From assembly GCA_945874515.1 (NCBI GenBank), contig CAMCHA010000004.1:1-19941 (forward strand): a stretch of DNA of 19,941 nt. Direction: 5' to 3'. Under the pieces are notes generated by a model, which did not search any database, was not told where the DNA came from, and worked only from the letters and a program-made list of their open reading frames with translations. This DNA is from Asaia bogorensis. GTDB lineage: Bacteria > Pseudomonadota > Alphaproteobacteria > Acetobacterales > Acetobacteraceae. The stretch's first letter is position 1. Every line of letters begins with the position of its first letter. Of this stretch, positions 7,651 through 18,750 are shown one piece after another. A program made the position numbers and the translations under genes.

Positions 7651-8973
7651 CTATCTTGCCGGTACCATTGGGCCGAAGCCACCGGTCTTGCTGATTTTTG
7701 GGCGATTAATGCGCGCGGCCAGCATGGCCGAAGCAATGAACAACGCCGCATCAATGACGAAGACCACGGCATAAGCGCCTTCCGCCTGACCAAGTGCGAT
7801 CCGCGCCACATCCACGGCGGCCGCACCGGCAAGCCCACCAAGCCCAAAGGCCACGGCCTGCGCCGCACCCCAAAGCCCCATGCGTGTGCCTTCGCGCGAT
7901 TCATGCCCGCGCGCGACCATTTGCATCATGGAAGCAATCGCCGCTGCGGCGAAAACACCATTCGCGACACCAAGCGCGAAGAAGCTGGTCTTGAGTGGCC
8001 AGGCCGCGCCGAATTGTCCAGCAACCGAAAGGGCGAGCATCATTACCGCCGTGGCAAGACACCCCGCGATGGTCCAGAAGCGGAGCGTGCCCGCCCAGCG
8101 CCCGCCGCGCACACTGCCAATCAGCGCAATGGCAATCATGCCGACCAGAACGCCCGCATGTTGCAGCGATGAAATACGCGTGGTCTCACCCAAGGTTCGG
8201 CCAAAAACCGCGCCGGCGAAAGGCTCCAGGATCAGATCCTGCGCGCTATAGGCGAGCATGGAAACGAAAATGAAAATGGTGAAGCGCCGCGATTCCGGTT
8301 CCGCCCAAACCTCGCGCAAAGCCTGACGGAAGGGTGGCTTCGCGGCGTTGCTTCCTTCAGGGCGCGTGGTGCGCGGGCCTTCCATGCCCCAAACGGCCAG
8401 CGTCGCCAGCGTGAAAGCGATGGCGGAAACACCACCGGCCACCGCAACTAGGCGCATGGGCGAATAGGGATCAAGCAGCCGCCCGGCAATGCCGGTGGTG
8501 ATCACAAAGCCCGCAATCATCATGATCCAAACCAGTGATGCGGCCGCGGCGCGGCGTGCAGGCGCGGTGCGCGAGGCGAGTAGCACCAACAAAGACGTGC
8601 CGGCCGCGCCAACGCCCGCGCCAATCATCAAAAACGCCACTACGGCGAGTGCGATGCCAGCCCAAAGCGATTCCGCCATCAACGCCGTGCCTGCCGCAGC
8701 TAAAACACCGCCCAAGGCCAGCACAGCCATGCCGCCAATGATCCAAGGCGTGCGTCGCCCGCCCATATCGGACCCATACCCCATGCGCGGGCGCAGCATT
8801 TGCAGCGCGTAATGCAGCCCAACCAGCAGCCCCGGCAGCGTCGCGGGCAAAGCAAGTTCCACCACCATCACGCGATTGAGTGCGGAGGTTGTCAGCACCA
8901 CAATTGCGCCGAGTGCCGTTTGCACCAAACCCAAACGGATAATGCCAAGCCAGCCGAGCGATGCGGGGTTCAT
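7651..8973 (-). CDS. BCD/PucC-family MFS transporter, orf428 type
   Basis: This 440-residue integral membrane protein of the bacteriochlorophyll-delivery (BCD, PucC/LhaA) branch of the major facilitator superfamily has about twelve hydrophobic segments. Family signatures are the N-terminal LGWLGIIRLGLVQTALGAI and TSALNRVMVVELALPATLPG, the RPRMGYGSDMGGRRTPWI loop, and AYSAQDLILEPFAGAVFG in the second half. Its start codon overlaps the bchG stop as ATGA (8970-8973), so the two are translationally coupled. By position between bchG and bchP it is the counterpart of Rhodobacter ORF428. It is thought to help move or insert bacteriochlorophyll into the complexes, but the precise role is not proven. 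It is a paralogue of the lhaA-type gene at 17287. Confidence 0.92.
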   Translation of the reverse strand: MNPASLGWLGIIRLGLVQTALGAIVVLTTSALNRVMVVELALPATLPGLLVGLHYALQMLRPRMGYGSDMGGRRTPWIIGGMAVLALGGVLAAAGTALMAESLWAGIALAVVAFLMIGAGVGAAGTSLLVLLASRTAPARRAAAASLVWIMMIAGFVITTGIAGRLLDPYSPMRLVAVAGGVSAIAFTLATLAVWGMEGPRTTRPEGSNAAKPPFRQALREVWAEPESRRFTIFIFVSMLAYSAQDLILEPFAGAVFGRTLGETTRISSLQHAGVLVGMIAIALIGSVRGGRWAGTLRFWTIAGCLATAVMMLALSVAGQFGAAWPLKTSFFALGVANGVFAAAAIASMMQMVARGHESREGTRMGLWGAAQAVAFGLGGLAGAAAVDVARIALGQAEGAYAVVFVIDAALFIASAMLAARINRPKISKTGGFGPMVPAR

Positions 8974-9890
8974 GCTGCGCCACCTGTCAAAGCGGCCAAC
9001 GCAAAGGCGCTGATCAGCATGCCAATCACGTAAAGCAAAACGCCTGTGCCATTATACCAAGGCGCCAGCCCGCGCGGGTCGCGCAGCATCCGCCGCATCA
9101 GGCCAAGTTGGATCAGCAGGGAAAGTGCCACTGCCGCGGCGTGCCAGGGCGCATCCCAAGTGAAAAGCAGCCCAATCACCAAAACCTGTGGCACTGCCAT
9201 GAAGATACAGGCCACCAGCCCGGCACGCTCCGCACCCAATTGTACGGGCAGAGAAAGCACGCCCATGCGGCGATCACCTTCAATCGCCTTGAAGTCATTC
9301 AATGTCATGATGCCATGCGCGCCAAGGCCATAAAGCAACGCCACCAGCAGCACACGCCAATCCGGCGCGCCGCCCGACATGATCGCTGCCGCAGTTACCC
9401 AAGGCAGGGTTTCATAGGCCAAGCCACAAGCCAGATTGCCCCACCAGCCATTGGCCTTTAGCCGAAATGGCGGCGCGCTATAAGCCCAGGCGAGCGCAAT
9501 GGCGATGATCGTTGCACCAAAACCCCAAGCGCCGAGCGGCACCGCCGCCAGCAGCGAAAGCAGCGTCCAGAACAGCGCAATATACAAACCCCAGCGCCCC
9601 GGAATGCGCCCAGATGGAATCGGGCGATTCGGTTCATTGATGGCATCCACATGGCGGTCATACCAATCATTCGCCGCCTGACTCATTGCGCATACCAAAG
9701 GCCCGGCAAGAAAAACGCCCAGCAGCGCCAAAGGCCAATGCTCAGAAAAACCGCCATAGGCAGAAGCAACGCCGCAGCCAAAAGCCCACATCGGCGGGAA
9801 CCAGGTGATGGGCTTCAATAATTCCAGAACCGCGGCTGGCTTCAGCCGCGGGGTAGGGGAGGTCGCTGCGGATGCAACCGGGGCCGCCAT
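8970..9890 (-). CDS. bchG: bacteriochlorophyll a synthase (UbiA-type prenyltransferase)
   Basis: BchG esterifies bacteriochlorophyllide a with geranylgeranyl or phytyl diphosphate at the membrane. The 306-residue protein has the two Asp-rich motifs of the UbiA family: NDWYDRHVDAINEPNRPIPS (74-93), highly characteristic of chlorophyll synthases, and TLNDFKAIEGDRRMGVLSLP (196-215). Eight or so hydrophobic segments surround them. ATG at 9890 lies nine bases after the ppsR stop and has only a weak AGG-like site, suggesting coupled translation. Its stop overlaps the next start. The usual bchE and bchJ upstream neighbours found in Rhodobacter are absent, and regulatory genes take their place. Confidence 0.95.
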   Translation of the reverse strand: MAAPVASAATSPTPRLKPAAVLELLKPITWFPPMWAFGCGVASAYGGFSEHWPLALLGVFLAGPLVCAMSQAANDWYDRHVDAINEPNRPIPSGRIPGRWGLYIALFWTLLSLLAAVPLGAWGFGATIIAIALAWAYSAPPFRLKANGWWGNLACGLAYETLPWVTAAAIMSGGAPDWRVLLVALLYGLGAHGIMTLNDFKAIEGDRRMGVLSLPVQLGAERAGLVACIFMAVPQVLVIGLLFTWDAPWHAAAVALSLLIQLGLMRRMLRDPRGLAPWYNGTGVLLYVIGMLISAFALAALTGGAA

Positions 9891-9899
9891 CGCGCTGCC

Positions 9900-11321
9900 T
9901 TATCCTTGCTCGGCGCTATCGGCGCCTAGGTCACCAAGCCCGTAGCGATGCAGTTTCACATAAAGGCTTTGGCGACTGAGCCCGAGCATTTCCGCCGCCG
10001 AAGCGCGATTATCACCCGAAAGCTGCAAGGCCGCTTCGATACACAGGCGTTCAATTGCATCCGTCGCATCACGCACAAGGTCCTTGAGCGGCACGCGCCC
10101 AATCAATTCCGTGAGCTGTTCGACGGACCGCGTAGCATGCGCGCCGGCCTGGCGTGGTGCCGCGACGCGCGCGCCAATATCGCGAATCGCAAAGCCGTAA
10201 ACTTCTTGCCCGGCATGCGTCACGGTCACTGCGGAAATTTCCACCTCCACCCGCGCGCCCATCGCGCCACGCAGCGTGGTGTTGTAAAGCCTGACGGTAC
10301 CGCGATTGCGGAGATTGGAGAGCAGCACTTCAATTTCGATGCCCTGCCCACCCAGCCAGCGTTCAAGCGATTCGCCGCGCACCTGTTCTTCTGAACCAAG
10401 TTCGACCAGATCAAGAAAGGCGCCGTTGGCGGACATCACCACGCCATTCTGATGCGTAATCACGAAGGCATCTGGCAGGTTTTCCGCCACTTTCAGCATC
10501 TGCGCCTTCGCGGTGGAAAGCCCCGCCGGTTGATCACCGGCCCGCAAGGAAAGCCGCACCAGCAGCACCGAAGCACCATCCTGCCGGAAGCTGTTGGCGG
10601 CGATGGTCACTTCGCGCCCCGAATCGGCAAGTTGCGCGCCTACTTCGTCGCCACGTCCCGCAATGCGCACGGAAGCCAGCAGTGATTGCACCGCCTGGCG
10701 GCTTTCCGTGGTGAAGGCATCCATCAATGTCCGGCCGATTACGCGGCGGGAATGCCGGCCAAAAAGCTGTTCGGCAGCTGGATTGGCTTCCGTCACACGC
10801 CCCGTTGCGCTGTCAACAATCAGCGTTGCATCAGCAGAAAGTTGGAACAGCAAGCGGTAGCGCGTTTCCGCTTGGCGCAGCTTCGCATAATCACGTTCCA
10901 TGGATTGCTGGGTTTCCAGCAATTTTTGTTGCATGCGTGATTGCGCGCTGAGGTCGCGGCCAAAAACCACGCGGCGATTCCCGCGCTGCAACGGCACGGC
11001 GGCGAAAAGCAGCGGCACGGGCTGGCCGCCTTCGGCAACTTGATTGATGTTGCGCCACTTCGCTTCGGTGGGCGCGCCACTCAACAGCGCTTCCACCTTG
11101 TGCCGGCTTTCCACCGTGACTGTTTCCGCCCAGGGCCGGCCGAGCCAAGCCTGATGCCCGCCTAGGGCCTGTGACAATTCCTTGTTACTGAAAGCGATGT
11201 CGCGAATGACGCCTTGTTCATCCACAACCAGCGCCATATCGGCCGCCGCCGAGACCAATGAGGCCGCGGCATCAGCATCCAAATCTCCTAGAGATTTGCG
11301 AGGTGCTAGGAAAGTATTCAA
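9900..11321 (-). CDS. ppsR: PpsR/CrtJ-type photosynthesis transcriptional regulator with a single cysteine
   Basis: PpsR represses (in some species also activates) bch, crt and puc genes by binding TGT-N12-ACA. The 473-residue protein has an N-terminal domain (about 20-130), a helical Q-linker (about 130-155), two PAS domains (about 155-260 and 275-395) and a Fis-type helix-turn-helix at the end (RASAAEMLGLSRQSLYVKLH). Its only cysteine is Cys427 in ERLCIEAALQL, equivalent to the HTH-region cysteine of known PpsR/CrtJ. The other redox cysteine, in the linker/PAS region, is missing. The start is TTG at 11321: the conserved-looking FLAPRKSLGDLD follows at once and there is no ATG before residue 29. 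AGAAGG lies about 12 bases upstream, inside a 12-bp palindrome. It is downstream of ppaA and just ahead of bchG. Confidence 0.95.
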   Translation of the reverse strand: MNTFLAPRKSLGDLDADAAASLVSAAADMALVVDEQGVIRDIAFSNKELSQALGGHQAWLGRPWAETVTVESRHKVEALLSGAPTEAKWRNINQVAEGGQPVPLLFAAVPLQRGNRRVVFGRDLSAQSRMQQKLLETQQSMERDYAKLRQAETRYRLLFQLSADATLIVDSATGRVTEANPAAEQLFGRHSRRVIGRTLMDAFTTESRQAVQSLLASVRIAGRGDEVGAQLADSGREVTIAANSFRQDGASVLLVRLSLRAGDQPAGLSTAKAQMLKVAENLPDAFVITHQNGVVMSANGAFLDLVELGSEEQVRGESLERWLGGQGIEIEVLLSNLRNRGTVRLYNTTLRGAMGARVEVEISAVTVTHAGQEVYGFAIRDIGARVAAPRQAGAHATRSVEQLTELIGRVPLKDLVRDATDAIERLCIEAALQLSGDNRASAAEMLGLSRQSLYVKLHRYGLGDLGADSAEQG

Positions 11322-11333
11322 AATAATGGGGGA

Positions 11334-11345
11334 CCTTCTAGAAGG
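11334..11345. repeat. 12-bp perfect palindrome in the ppsR ribosome-binding region
   Basis: CCTTCTAGAAGG at 11334-11345 is a perfect palindrome that includes the AGAAGG Shine-Dalgarno-like sequence before the TTG start of ppsR. It could be a small operator or affect translation. With no loop it cannot form a stable monomeric hairpin, and it may be chance. Confidence 0.5.
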
Positions 11346-11418
11346 AGCGGCGCCTTTTCATCATGGCACCGAGGGAAATGAAGGGGAGGCGACGCTTTCT
11401 CGCGCACTGCCGGGGCCC

Positions 11419-12369
11419 CTAGCCCGCAAATCCCTCACTTCCTCGTCCTTGTAACGCCAGCAAGGCCTCAGCCTGCAGCACAGCTTCTTCCGCATCCCGC
11501 GCCGTGGCATCCGCGCCAAGGCGTTTCACCAGATGCGGTTCCTGCAATAGTAGGGGCCCGCCCACCAGAACGCCCAAATTGGCATTGCGCGATGCGCACC
11601 GGATATCACGAATAAGTTTCGTCAGGGCATCGATATGTGTTTCACCACCGATAGAAAACCCGACCAGGCCGAAATGCTTTTCGGCGACCAAGGCAAGCAG
11701 GGCTTCATTATCGGCCCCGCCATCTATCCAAGCTTCCCAACCGGCACGGCGGAAGAATTGTTCCACCATGGTCAGGCCTAATCCATGCTGTTCACCCGGG
11801 GTAGGGGCTAGCAGAATGCGTCGGCCTGCCCGACCGTCGGGGAAAAGTGGGGCAAAGCGCGGTTCCAGCGCGTGGCAAACCGCATGCAGGCAGCGCAGCC
11901 CGATGGTAACTTCCGTAAAGTCACAAATATCATCATCCCAGCAAGCGCCAAGCAGCCGAGCGGTCGGCGCAAGCAGGCCAAGATAAACCTGCGGCAGCGG
12001 TAGGCCGCGCGCGCAAAACGCTTCAACGAAGATTAGCGCATGGTCGGCATTGCCAAGACGCGCCAAGGCGGCGAAGGCATTAACATCTTCCTGTGTCGGC
12101 GATGCTGGATGGTTACCAGCAGGTTCATACGCCGGATTGTTCAGCACGCGCTGCGCCAGTACGAGTCGAGGGATCACCTCGGTTTCGATCACCCGCTTCA
12201 AGGGAAGGGCGCTATCCCGGGTAGGGGTGCTCCATTCCGCTTCAGCGCGCCCATCCCTGGGATCGGGGTCTGAATCTGCCATGTATAAGCTAGAGTATAG
12301 CGTGAAACCGCTGTCGGCTTCCACATATTCCGCTTGGTCCTGTCGTTCGTCATTTCTGTTCGACTTCAT
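11419..12369 (-). CDS. ppaA: PpaA/AerR-type B12-binding photosynthesis regulator
   Basis: AerR/PpaA proteins bind cobalamin and modulate PpsR/CrtJ. The 316-residue protein has a variable N-terminus (1-55), a helical cap domain with the WDDDICDFTEVTIGL motif (144-158) of methionine-synthase-like cobalamin domains, and a Rossmann B12-binding domain. That domain begins RRILLAPTPGEQHGLGLTMV (183-202), with His195 in the position expected to contact cobalt, and GFSIGGETHIDALTKLI follows. ATG at 12369 has AAGGGG six bases upstream and is preferred over a TTG at 12420. An internal ATG at residue 30 could give a shorter form; two translation forms are known for Rhodobacter AerR. It lies immediately upstream of ppsR and is divergent from the bchF operon across a PpsR-like control region. 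Confidence 0.93.
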   Translation of the reverse strand: MKSNRNDERQDQAEYVEADSGFTLYSSLYMADSDPDPRDGRAEAEWSTPTRDSALPLKRVIETEVIPRLVLAQRVLNNPAYEPAGNHPASPTQEDVNAFAALARLGNADHALIFVEAFCARGLPLPQVYLGLLAPTARLLGACWDDDICDFTEVTIGLRCLHAVCHALEPRFAPLFPDGRAGRRILLAPTPGEQHGLGLTMVEQFFRRAGWEAWIDGGADNEALLALVAEKHFGLVGFSIGGETHIDALTKLIRDIRCASRNANLGVLVGGPLLLQEPHLVKRLGADATARDAEEAVLQAEALLALQGRGSEGFAG

Positions 12370-12407
12370 GGTGAACCCCTTTGAGCGGATAGCTTCGTCC
12401 TGAGAGA

Positions 12408-12436
12408 GACATACTGTCAATCAAAAAATACGTCAA
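12408..12436 (-). promoter_or_regulatory. predicted ppaA-ppsR-bchG promoter
   Basis: On the minus strand TTGACG (12436-12431) is followed after exactly 17 bases by TATGTC (12413-12408), a good sigma-70-like pair. It is about 40 bases ahead of the ppaA start. The region from -35 to -10 coincides with one PpsR-like site, so repression or autoregulation is likely. Confidence 0.55.
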
Positions 12437-12448
12437 TCTTTCTTGACA
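12415..12448. promoter_or_regulatory. tandem PpsR/CrtJ-like operators between ppaA and bchF
   Basis: Two near-matches to TGT-N12-ACA overlap by two bases. They are TGT at 12415 with ACG at 12430-12432, and CGT at 12431-12433 with ACA at 12446-12448. Each has one mismatch in six defined positions. The second contains a perfect inverted repeat GTCAA-N6-TTGAC (12432-12447). The arrangement covers the -35 boxes of both divergent promoters, and the cognate regulator is encoded next door. Confidence 0.65.
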
Positions 12449-12472
12449 CGTGCCTCGCAAGCCCGCTAGCCT
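12443..12472 (+). promoter_or_regulatory. predicted bchF operon promoter
   Basis: A perfect -35 box TTGACA at 12443-12448 is the right arm of the PpsR-like palindrome. The best -10 is a weak TAGCCT at 12467-12472 after 18 bases. Transcription would start near 12480, just ahead of the GGGAGGGG of the leader ORF. A weak -10 with an overlapped -35 is common for activator- or repressor-controlled pigment promoters. Confidence 0.5.
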
Positions 12473-12503
12473 TCCGACTGTAGAAGATTAGGGAGGGGTC
12501 CGA

Positions 12504-12625
12504 ATGACCCTATTCGTCGCGCAAATCCAAGGAAAAATGGCGGAAAAACGCCAGATCAGGCCTTTGGCTTGCGTCACCCCAATGTGGGCAGCCCGACTCG
12601 CGTTCATTCCTGGAGGTGTCAAGCC

Positions 12626-12632
<7 letters not shown>
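12504..12632 (+). CDS. 42-codon leader ORF overlapping the bchF start
   Basis: ATG at 12504 is preceded by GGGAGGGG (12491-12498) with five bases between, as strong a ribosome binding site as any in the window. The frame runs for 42 codons (starting MTLFVAQIQGKMAEKRQIRP) to a TGA at 12630-12632. This stop overlaps the bchF start in ATGCTGA, and the GGAGGTG of bchF lies inside the ORF. The geometry suggests a translated leader that couples ribosome arrival to bchF. I recognise no protein family. It could instead be a chance frame, in which case the GGGAGGGG would need another purpose. Confidence 0.45.
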
Positions 12633-14517
<1,885 letters not shown>

Positions 14518-14519
14518 CC

Positions 14520-16026
14520 ATGCAGCTTGCCGTCTGGACCTATGAAGGGCCGCCGCATGTGGGGGCGATGCGTATCGCCACCGCGATGCAGGGTGTGCAT
14601 TACGTATTGCATGCGCCGCAGGGCGATACCTATGCCGATTTGCTTTTCACCATGATCGAAAGGCGGGAAAAGCGCCCGCCCGTGACATGGACAACTTTCC
14701 AGGCGCGCGACTTGGGCGGCGACACCGCCGAGCTGTTCATGGAAGCAGCGCGCGATGCCTATGCCCGCTTCAAGCCGGAAGCCATGCTTGTTGGCGCTTC
14801 TTGCACGGCGGAGCTGATCCAGGATGATCCCGGTGGGCTTGCGAAAACCCTCGGCCTGCCGGTGCCCGTTGTCCCGCTTGAATTGCCTGCCTATCAGCGT
14901 AAGGAAAATTGGGGCGCGGCGGAGACGTTTTATCGGCTGGTGCGCGCCTTCGCTGGGCCGGCGCAAACCCGCACGCCGCATGATCCGGCGCGTGCGCCGC
15001 GCTGCAATATCCTGGGCCCGACCGCTCTTGGCTTTCGGCACCGCGATGATGTGGCCGAAATCACCAAGCTGCTCAGCAGCATGGGTGTTGAGGTTGTGGT
15101 GACCGCGCCCATGGGCGCTACACCCACGGACCTCACGCGGTTGCGCGAAGCAGATTTCAATGTCGTGCTTTACCCTGAAATCGCGCAGGTCACGGCAAGC
15201 TTTCTGCAACGCCATCTGGGCCAGCCCTTCACACGCACCGTACCTATTGGTGTTGGTGCGACGCGCGATTTCATGAATGAGGTCGCAGAGATTGCGGGCC
15301 TGCCAGCGCCTTCGACCGATGGTGAGGGAACGCTACGCCTGCCTTGGTATGCGCGTTCAGTCGATTCGAATTACCTGACTGGCAAGCGCGTTTTCATCTT
15401 TGGTGATGCCACCCACGCCATCGCTGCTGCGCGCATCGCTCATGAAGAATTGGGCTTCGCAGTGGTGGGTCTTGGTACTTATAGCCGCGAATTCGGCCGC
15501 GAAATTCGTGCTGCAGCTGAAAGATACGGCGTTGAGGCGCTGATTTCCGATGATTACCTGGAAGTCGAAGAAAGCATCGCCGCGCTGCAGCCCGAATTGG
15601 TGCTTGGCACGCAGATGGAACGCCATATTGCCAAGAAGCTTGGTGTTCCCTGCGCGGTGATTTCCGCACCCGTGCATGTGCAGGATTTCCCCGCGCGCTA
15701 TGCGCCGCAAATGGGTTTTGAAGGTGCGAATGTCATCTTCGATACCTGGGTGCATCCGCTCATGATGGGCCTGGAAGAGCATCTGCTCGGCATGTTCCGC
15801 GAGGATTTCGAATTCCGCGATGGTGCGGCGCCGTCCCATCTGGGCCACGCCCCGCAGCCGGAGGCGTCCGCCGCACCCATTATCGCAGGCCCTGCAAGCT
15901 GGGAGCATGATGCTGAGGCGGAATTGCGCAAGATTCCCTTTTTCGTGCGTGGCAAGGCGCGCCGGAATACCGAACGCTTTGCTGAAGAACGCGGCATTGC
16001 CGTGATCACCGTTGAGACGATTTACG

Positions 16027-16052
<26 letters not shown>
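14520..16052 (+). CDS. bchB: dark-operative protochlorophyllide reductase, subunit B
   Basis: BchB is the second catalytic subunit of the light-independent protochlorophyllide reductase. The 510-residue protein begins [20 protein letters not shown] and has Asp36 ([12 protein letters not shown]), the unusual aspartate ligand of the NB cluster. [57 protein letters not shown] and [15 protein letters not shown] follow. The C-terminal domain ([22 protein letters not shown]) is the usual small appended helical domain of BchB. The length is normal. Its last 26 bases overlap the start of the bchH remnant in another frame, which is how an intact bchH would also be arranged. Confidence 0.97.
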
Positions 16053-17173
<1,121 letters not shown>

Positions 17174-17174
<1 letters not shown>

Positions 17175-17290
17175 TGCAACCTGCCATCTATCAAAGCCAC
17201 CGCAGCCGGATCGGAAGCTATGGCGATCGTAGTGCTGTGGATGCTTGGGTGCGTCTGACTTCCGATGCGCTGGAGCTGTGCCGGAAATGA
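17174..17290 (+). pseudogene. bchM: in-frame remnant of bchM (Mg-protoporphyrin IX methyltransferase), 38 codons
   Basis: Between bchL and lhaA, where bchM (about 230 codons) is expected, a 38-codon frame runs from ATG 17174 to TGA 17288-17290. Residues 1-32 (MQPAIYQSHRSRIGSYGDRS, then AVDAWVRLTSDA) match the start of BchM proteins, which from memory read YFDRTAVDAWxRLTSDAPVS. The last residues, ALELCRK, match the usual short BchM ending (xALELxR). The whole methyltransferase fold with the SAM site is missing. The start overlaps the bchL stop (TGATG), the stop overlaps the lhaA start (ATGA), and the GGAG (17272-17275) used by lhaA lies inside. It cannot be a methyltransferase. It is too short to stand out in ordinary gene finding. 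Confidence 0.75.
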
Positions 17291-18750
17291 GCGAGGTGAA
17301 TGACCGTTTGGCGCGACTTTGGACAGGGATCAGCCTGAATGTGCTGCCCTTTGCCGAGTCCACTAGCGGCCCCCTGCCCATCAAAAGGCTGTTGCGCCTT
17401 TCACTGTTCCAGATTTCCTGCGGCATGACCGCGGTGCTGATGGTTGGTACCCTCAACCGTGTCATGATTGTTGAAATGGGTGTGGCGGCGAGCCTGGTTG
17501 CCATCATGGTTGCGCTGCCGCTGCTTTTCGCGCCGCTCCGCGCCCTGATTGGGTTTCGTTCCGACTCGCATCGCTCTGTGCTTGGCTGGCGCCGCGTGCC
17601 CTATTTGTGGCTCGGCAGCATTATTCAGTTTGGTGGGCTGGCGATGATGCCCTTCGCCCTGATCATCTTGTCCGGTGATACCTGGGCGCCGCCCTGGGTG
17701 GCACAGCTTGCCGCGGCGCTTGCCTTCCTGATGGTGGGTGCGGGTATGCACACCGTTCAGACGGTGGGCCTGGCTTTGGCGACGGATATTGTGCCGCGCG
17801 ACGCGCAACCCAACGTCGTTACTATGCTCTCGCTCATGCAATTGATTGGCATGGTAATTTCAGCGATCGCCTTTGGTGCATTTCTTGCCGATTTCTCGCA
17901 GATCAAGCTTATTCAGCTTGTGCAAGGCGTCGCAGCCGCAACGCTGGTGATCAACCTGGTCGCTGCCTGGAAGCAAGAACCGCGTCGGCCAGATCTCACA
18001 GTGGGCCGCGCCGAAGGTGATCCAGGGTTTCGTGATAGTCTAAGGCTTTTGCGTAAGTCAGGCCCGTGGGATCGCCGCTTGCTTGCCGCCGCGCTTGGTA
18101 CAGCAGCCTTTGGCATGCAGGATGTGCTGCTGGAACCTTATGGTGGGCAAATCCTTTCGCTTGGCGTTGGTGCGACAACTGCCTTGACGGCACTTTTTGC
18201 GAGCGGCGCCGTTCTGGGCTTCCTTCGCGCGGCACCTTTGCTTAGCCGAGGGATGCATGCGCAACGTGTTGCCAGTGCCGGGGCGATGGTGGGTATTTCC
18301 GGTTTTGTGCTGGTAATTTTCGCGGCGCCGTTAGATTCAACCATTGTGTTTGCAGCTGGAACCGCGGCAGTCGGTTTCGGTGCTGGCCTTTTTGCACATG
18401 CCACATTGACTGGCTGCATGCAGGCGGCGCCAGAAGGGCAGATCGGCCTGACGCTTGGCGTCTGGGGTGCTGTGACCGCGACAGCAGGCGGCACTGCCGT
18501 CGCCCTCGGCGGTGTGATCCGCGATGTCGTTTCTTCGCTCGCTACAGCAGGCATACTTGGTACTGGTTTGGATGCCCCAAGTACGGGGTATGTTTTCGTA
18601 TATCTTGTCGAAATTCTACTACTGTTCATGATGCTTGCCGTTGTTGGCCCCCTGCTTCGGGTGAACGGCAATACTTCTTTCAGGCCTCAACACGATGCAG
18701 GCCGGCCTGTCATGGCCGCGCTGCAAAACCAACATGGAGCATTGCCATGA
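17287..18750 (+). CDS. lhaA: BCD/PucC-family MFS transporter, LhaA type
   Basis: LhaA assists assembly of the light-harvesting 1 complex and is thought to deliver bacteriochlorophyll to it at the inner membrane. The 487-residue protein has about twelve hydrophobic segments. It shows the BCD-family signatures LFQISCGMTAVLMVGTLNRVM, LFAPLRALIGFRSDSHRSVLGWRRVPY, AALGTAAFGMQDVLLEPYGG and GLFAHATLTGCMQAAPEGQIGLTLG. ATG at 17287 (MSEVNDRLARLWTGISLN) was chosen because it overlaps the preceding stop as ATGA and gives the expected N-terminus. The frame is open slightly further upstream. Its stop overlaps the puhA ATG. The order lhaA-puhA-puhB is the conserved superoperon arrangement. The paralogue at 7651 is the orf428 type. 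Confidence 0.93.
   Translation: MSEVNDRLARLWTGISLNVLPFAESTSGPLPIKRLLRLSLFQISCGMTAVLMVGTLNRVMIVEMGVAASLVAIMVALPLLFAPLRALIGFRSDSHRSVLGWRRVPYLWLGSIIQFGGLAMMPFALIILSGDTWAPPWVAQLAAALAFLMVGAGMHTVQTVGLALATDIVPRDAQPNVVTMLSLMQLIGMVISAIAFGAFLADFSQIKLIQLVQGVAAATLVINLVAAWKQEPRRPDLTVGRAEGDPGFRDSLRLLRKSGPWDRRLLAAALGTAAFGMQDVLLEPYGGQILSLGVGATTALTALFASGAVLGFLRAAPLLSRGMHAQRVASAGAMVGISGFVLVIFAAPLDSTIVFAAGTAAVGFGAGLFAHATLTGCMQAAPEGQIGLTLGVWGAVTATAGGTAVALGGVIRDVVSSLATAGILGTGLDAPSTGYVFVYLVEILLLFMMLAVVGPLLRVNGNTSFRPQHDAGRPVMAALQNQHGALP

Noticed and set aside
7123..8172. 349-residue plus-strand frame opposite bchP and the orf428-type gene
   Set aside because: It crosses two real genes on the other strand and shows no domain.
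11412..11419. GGGGCCCC palindrome at the end of ppaA as a terminator
   Set aside because: It is a short self-complementary stretch with no loop and no T tract. Readthrough into ppsR is expected.
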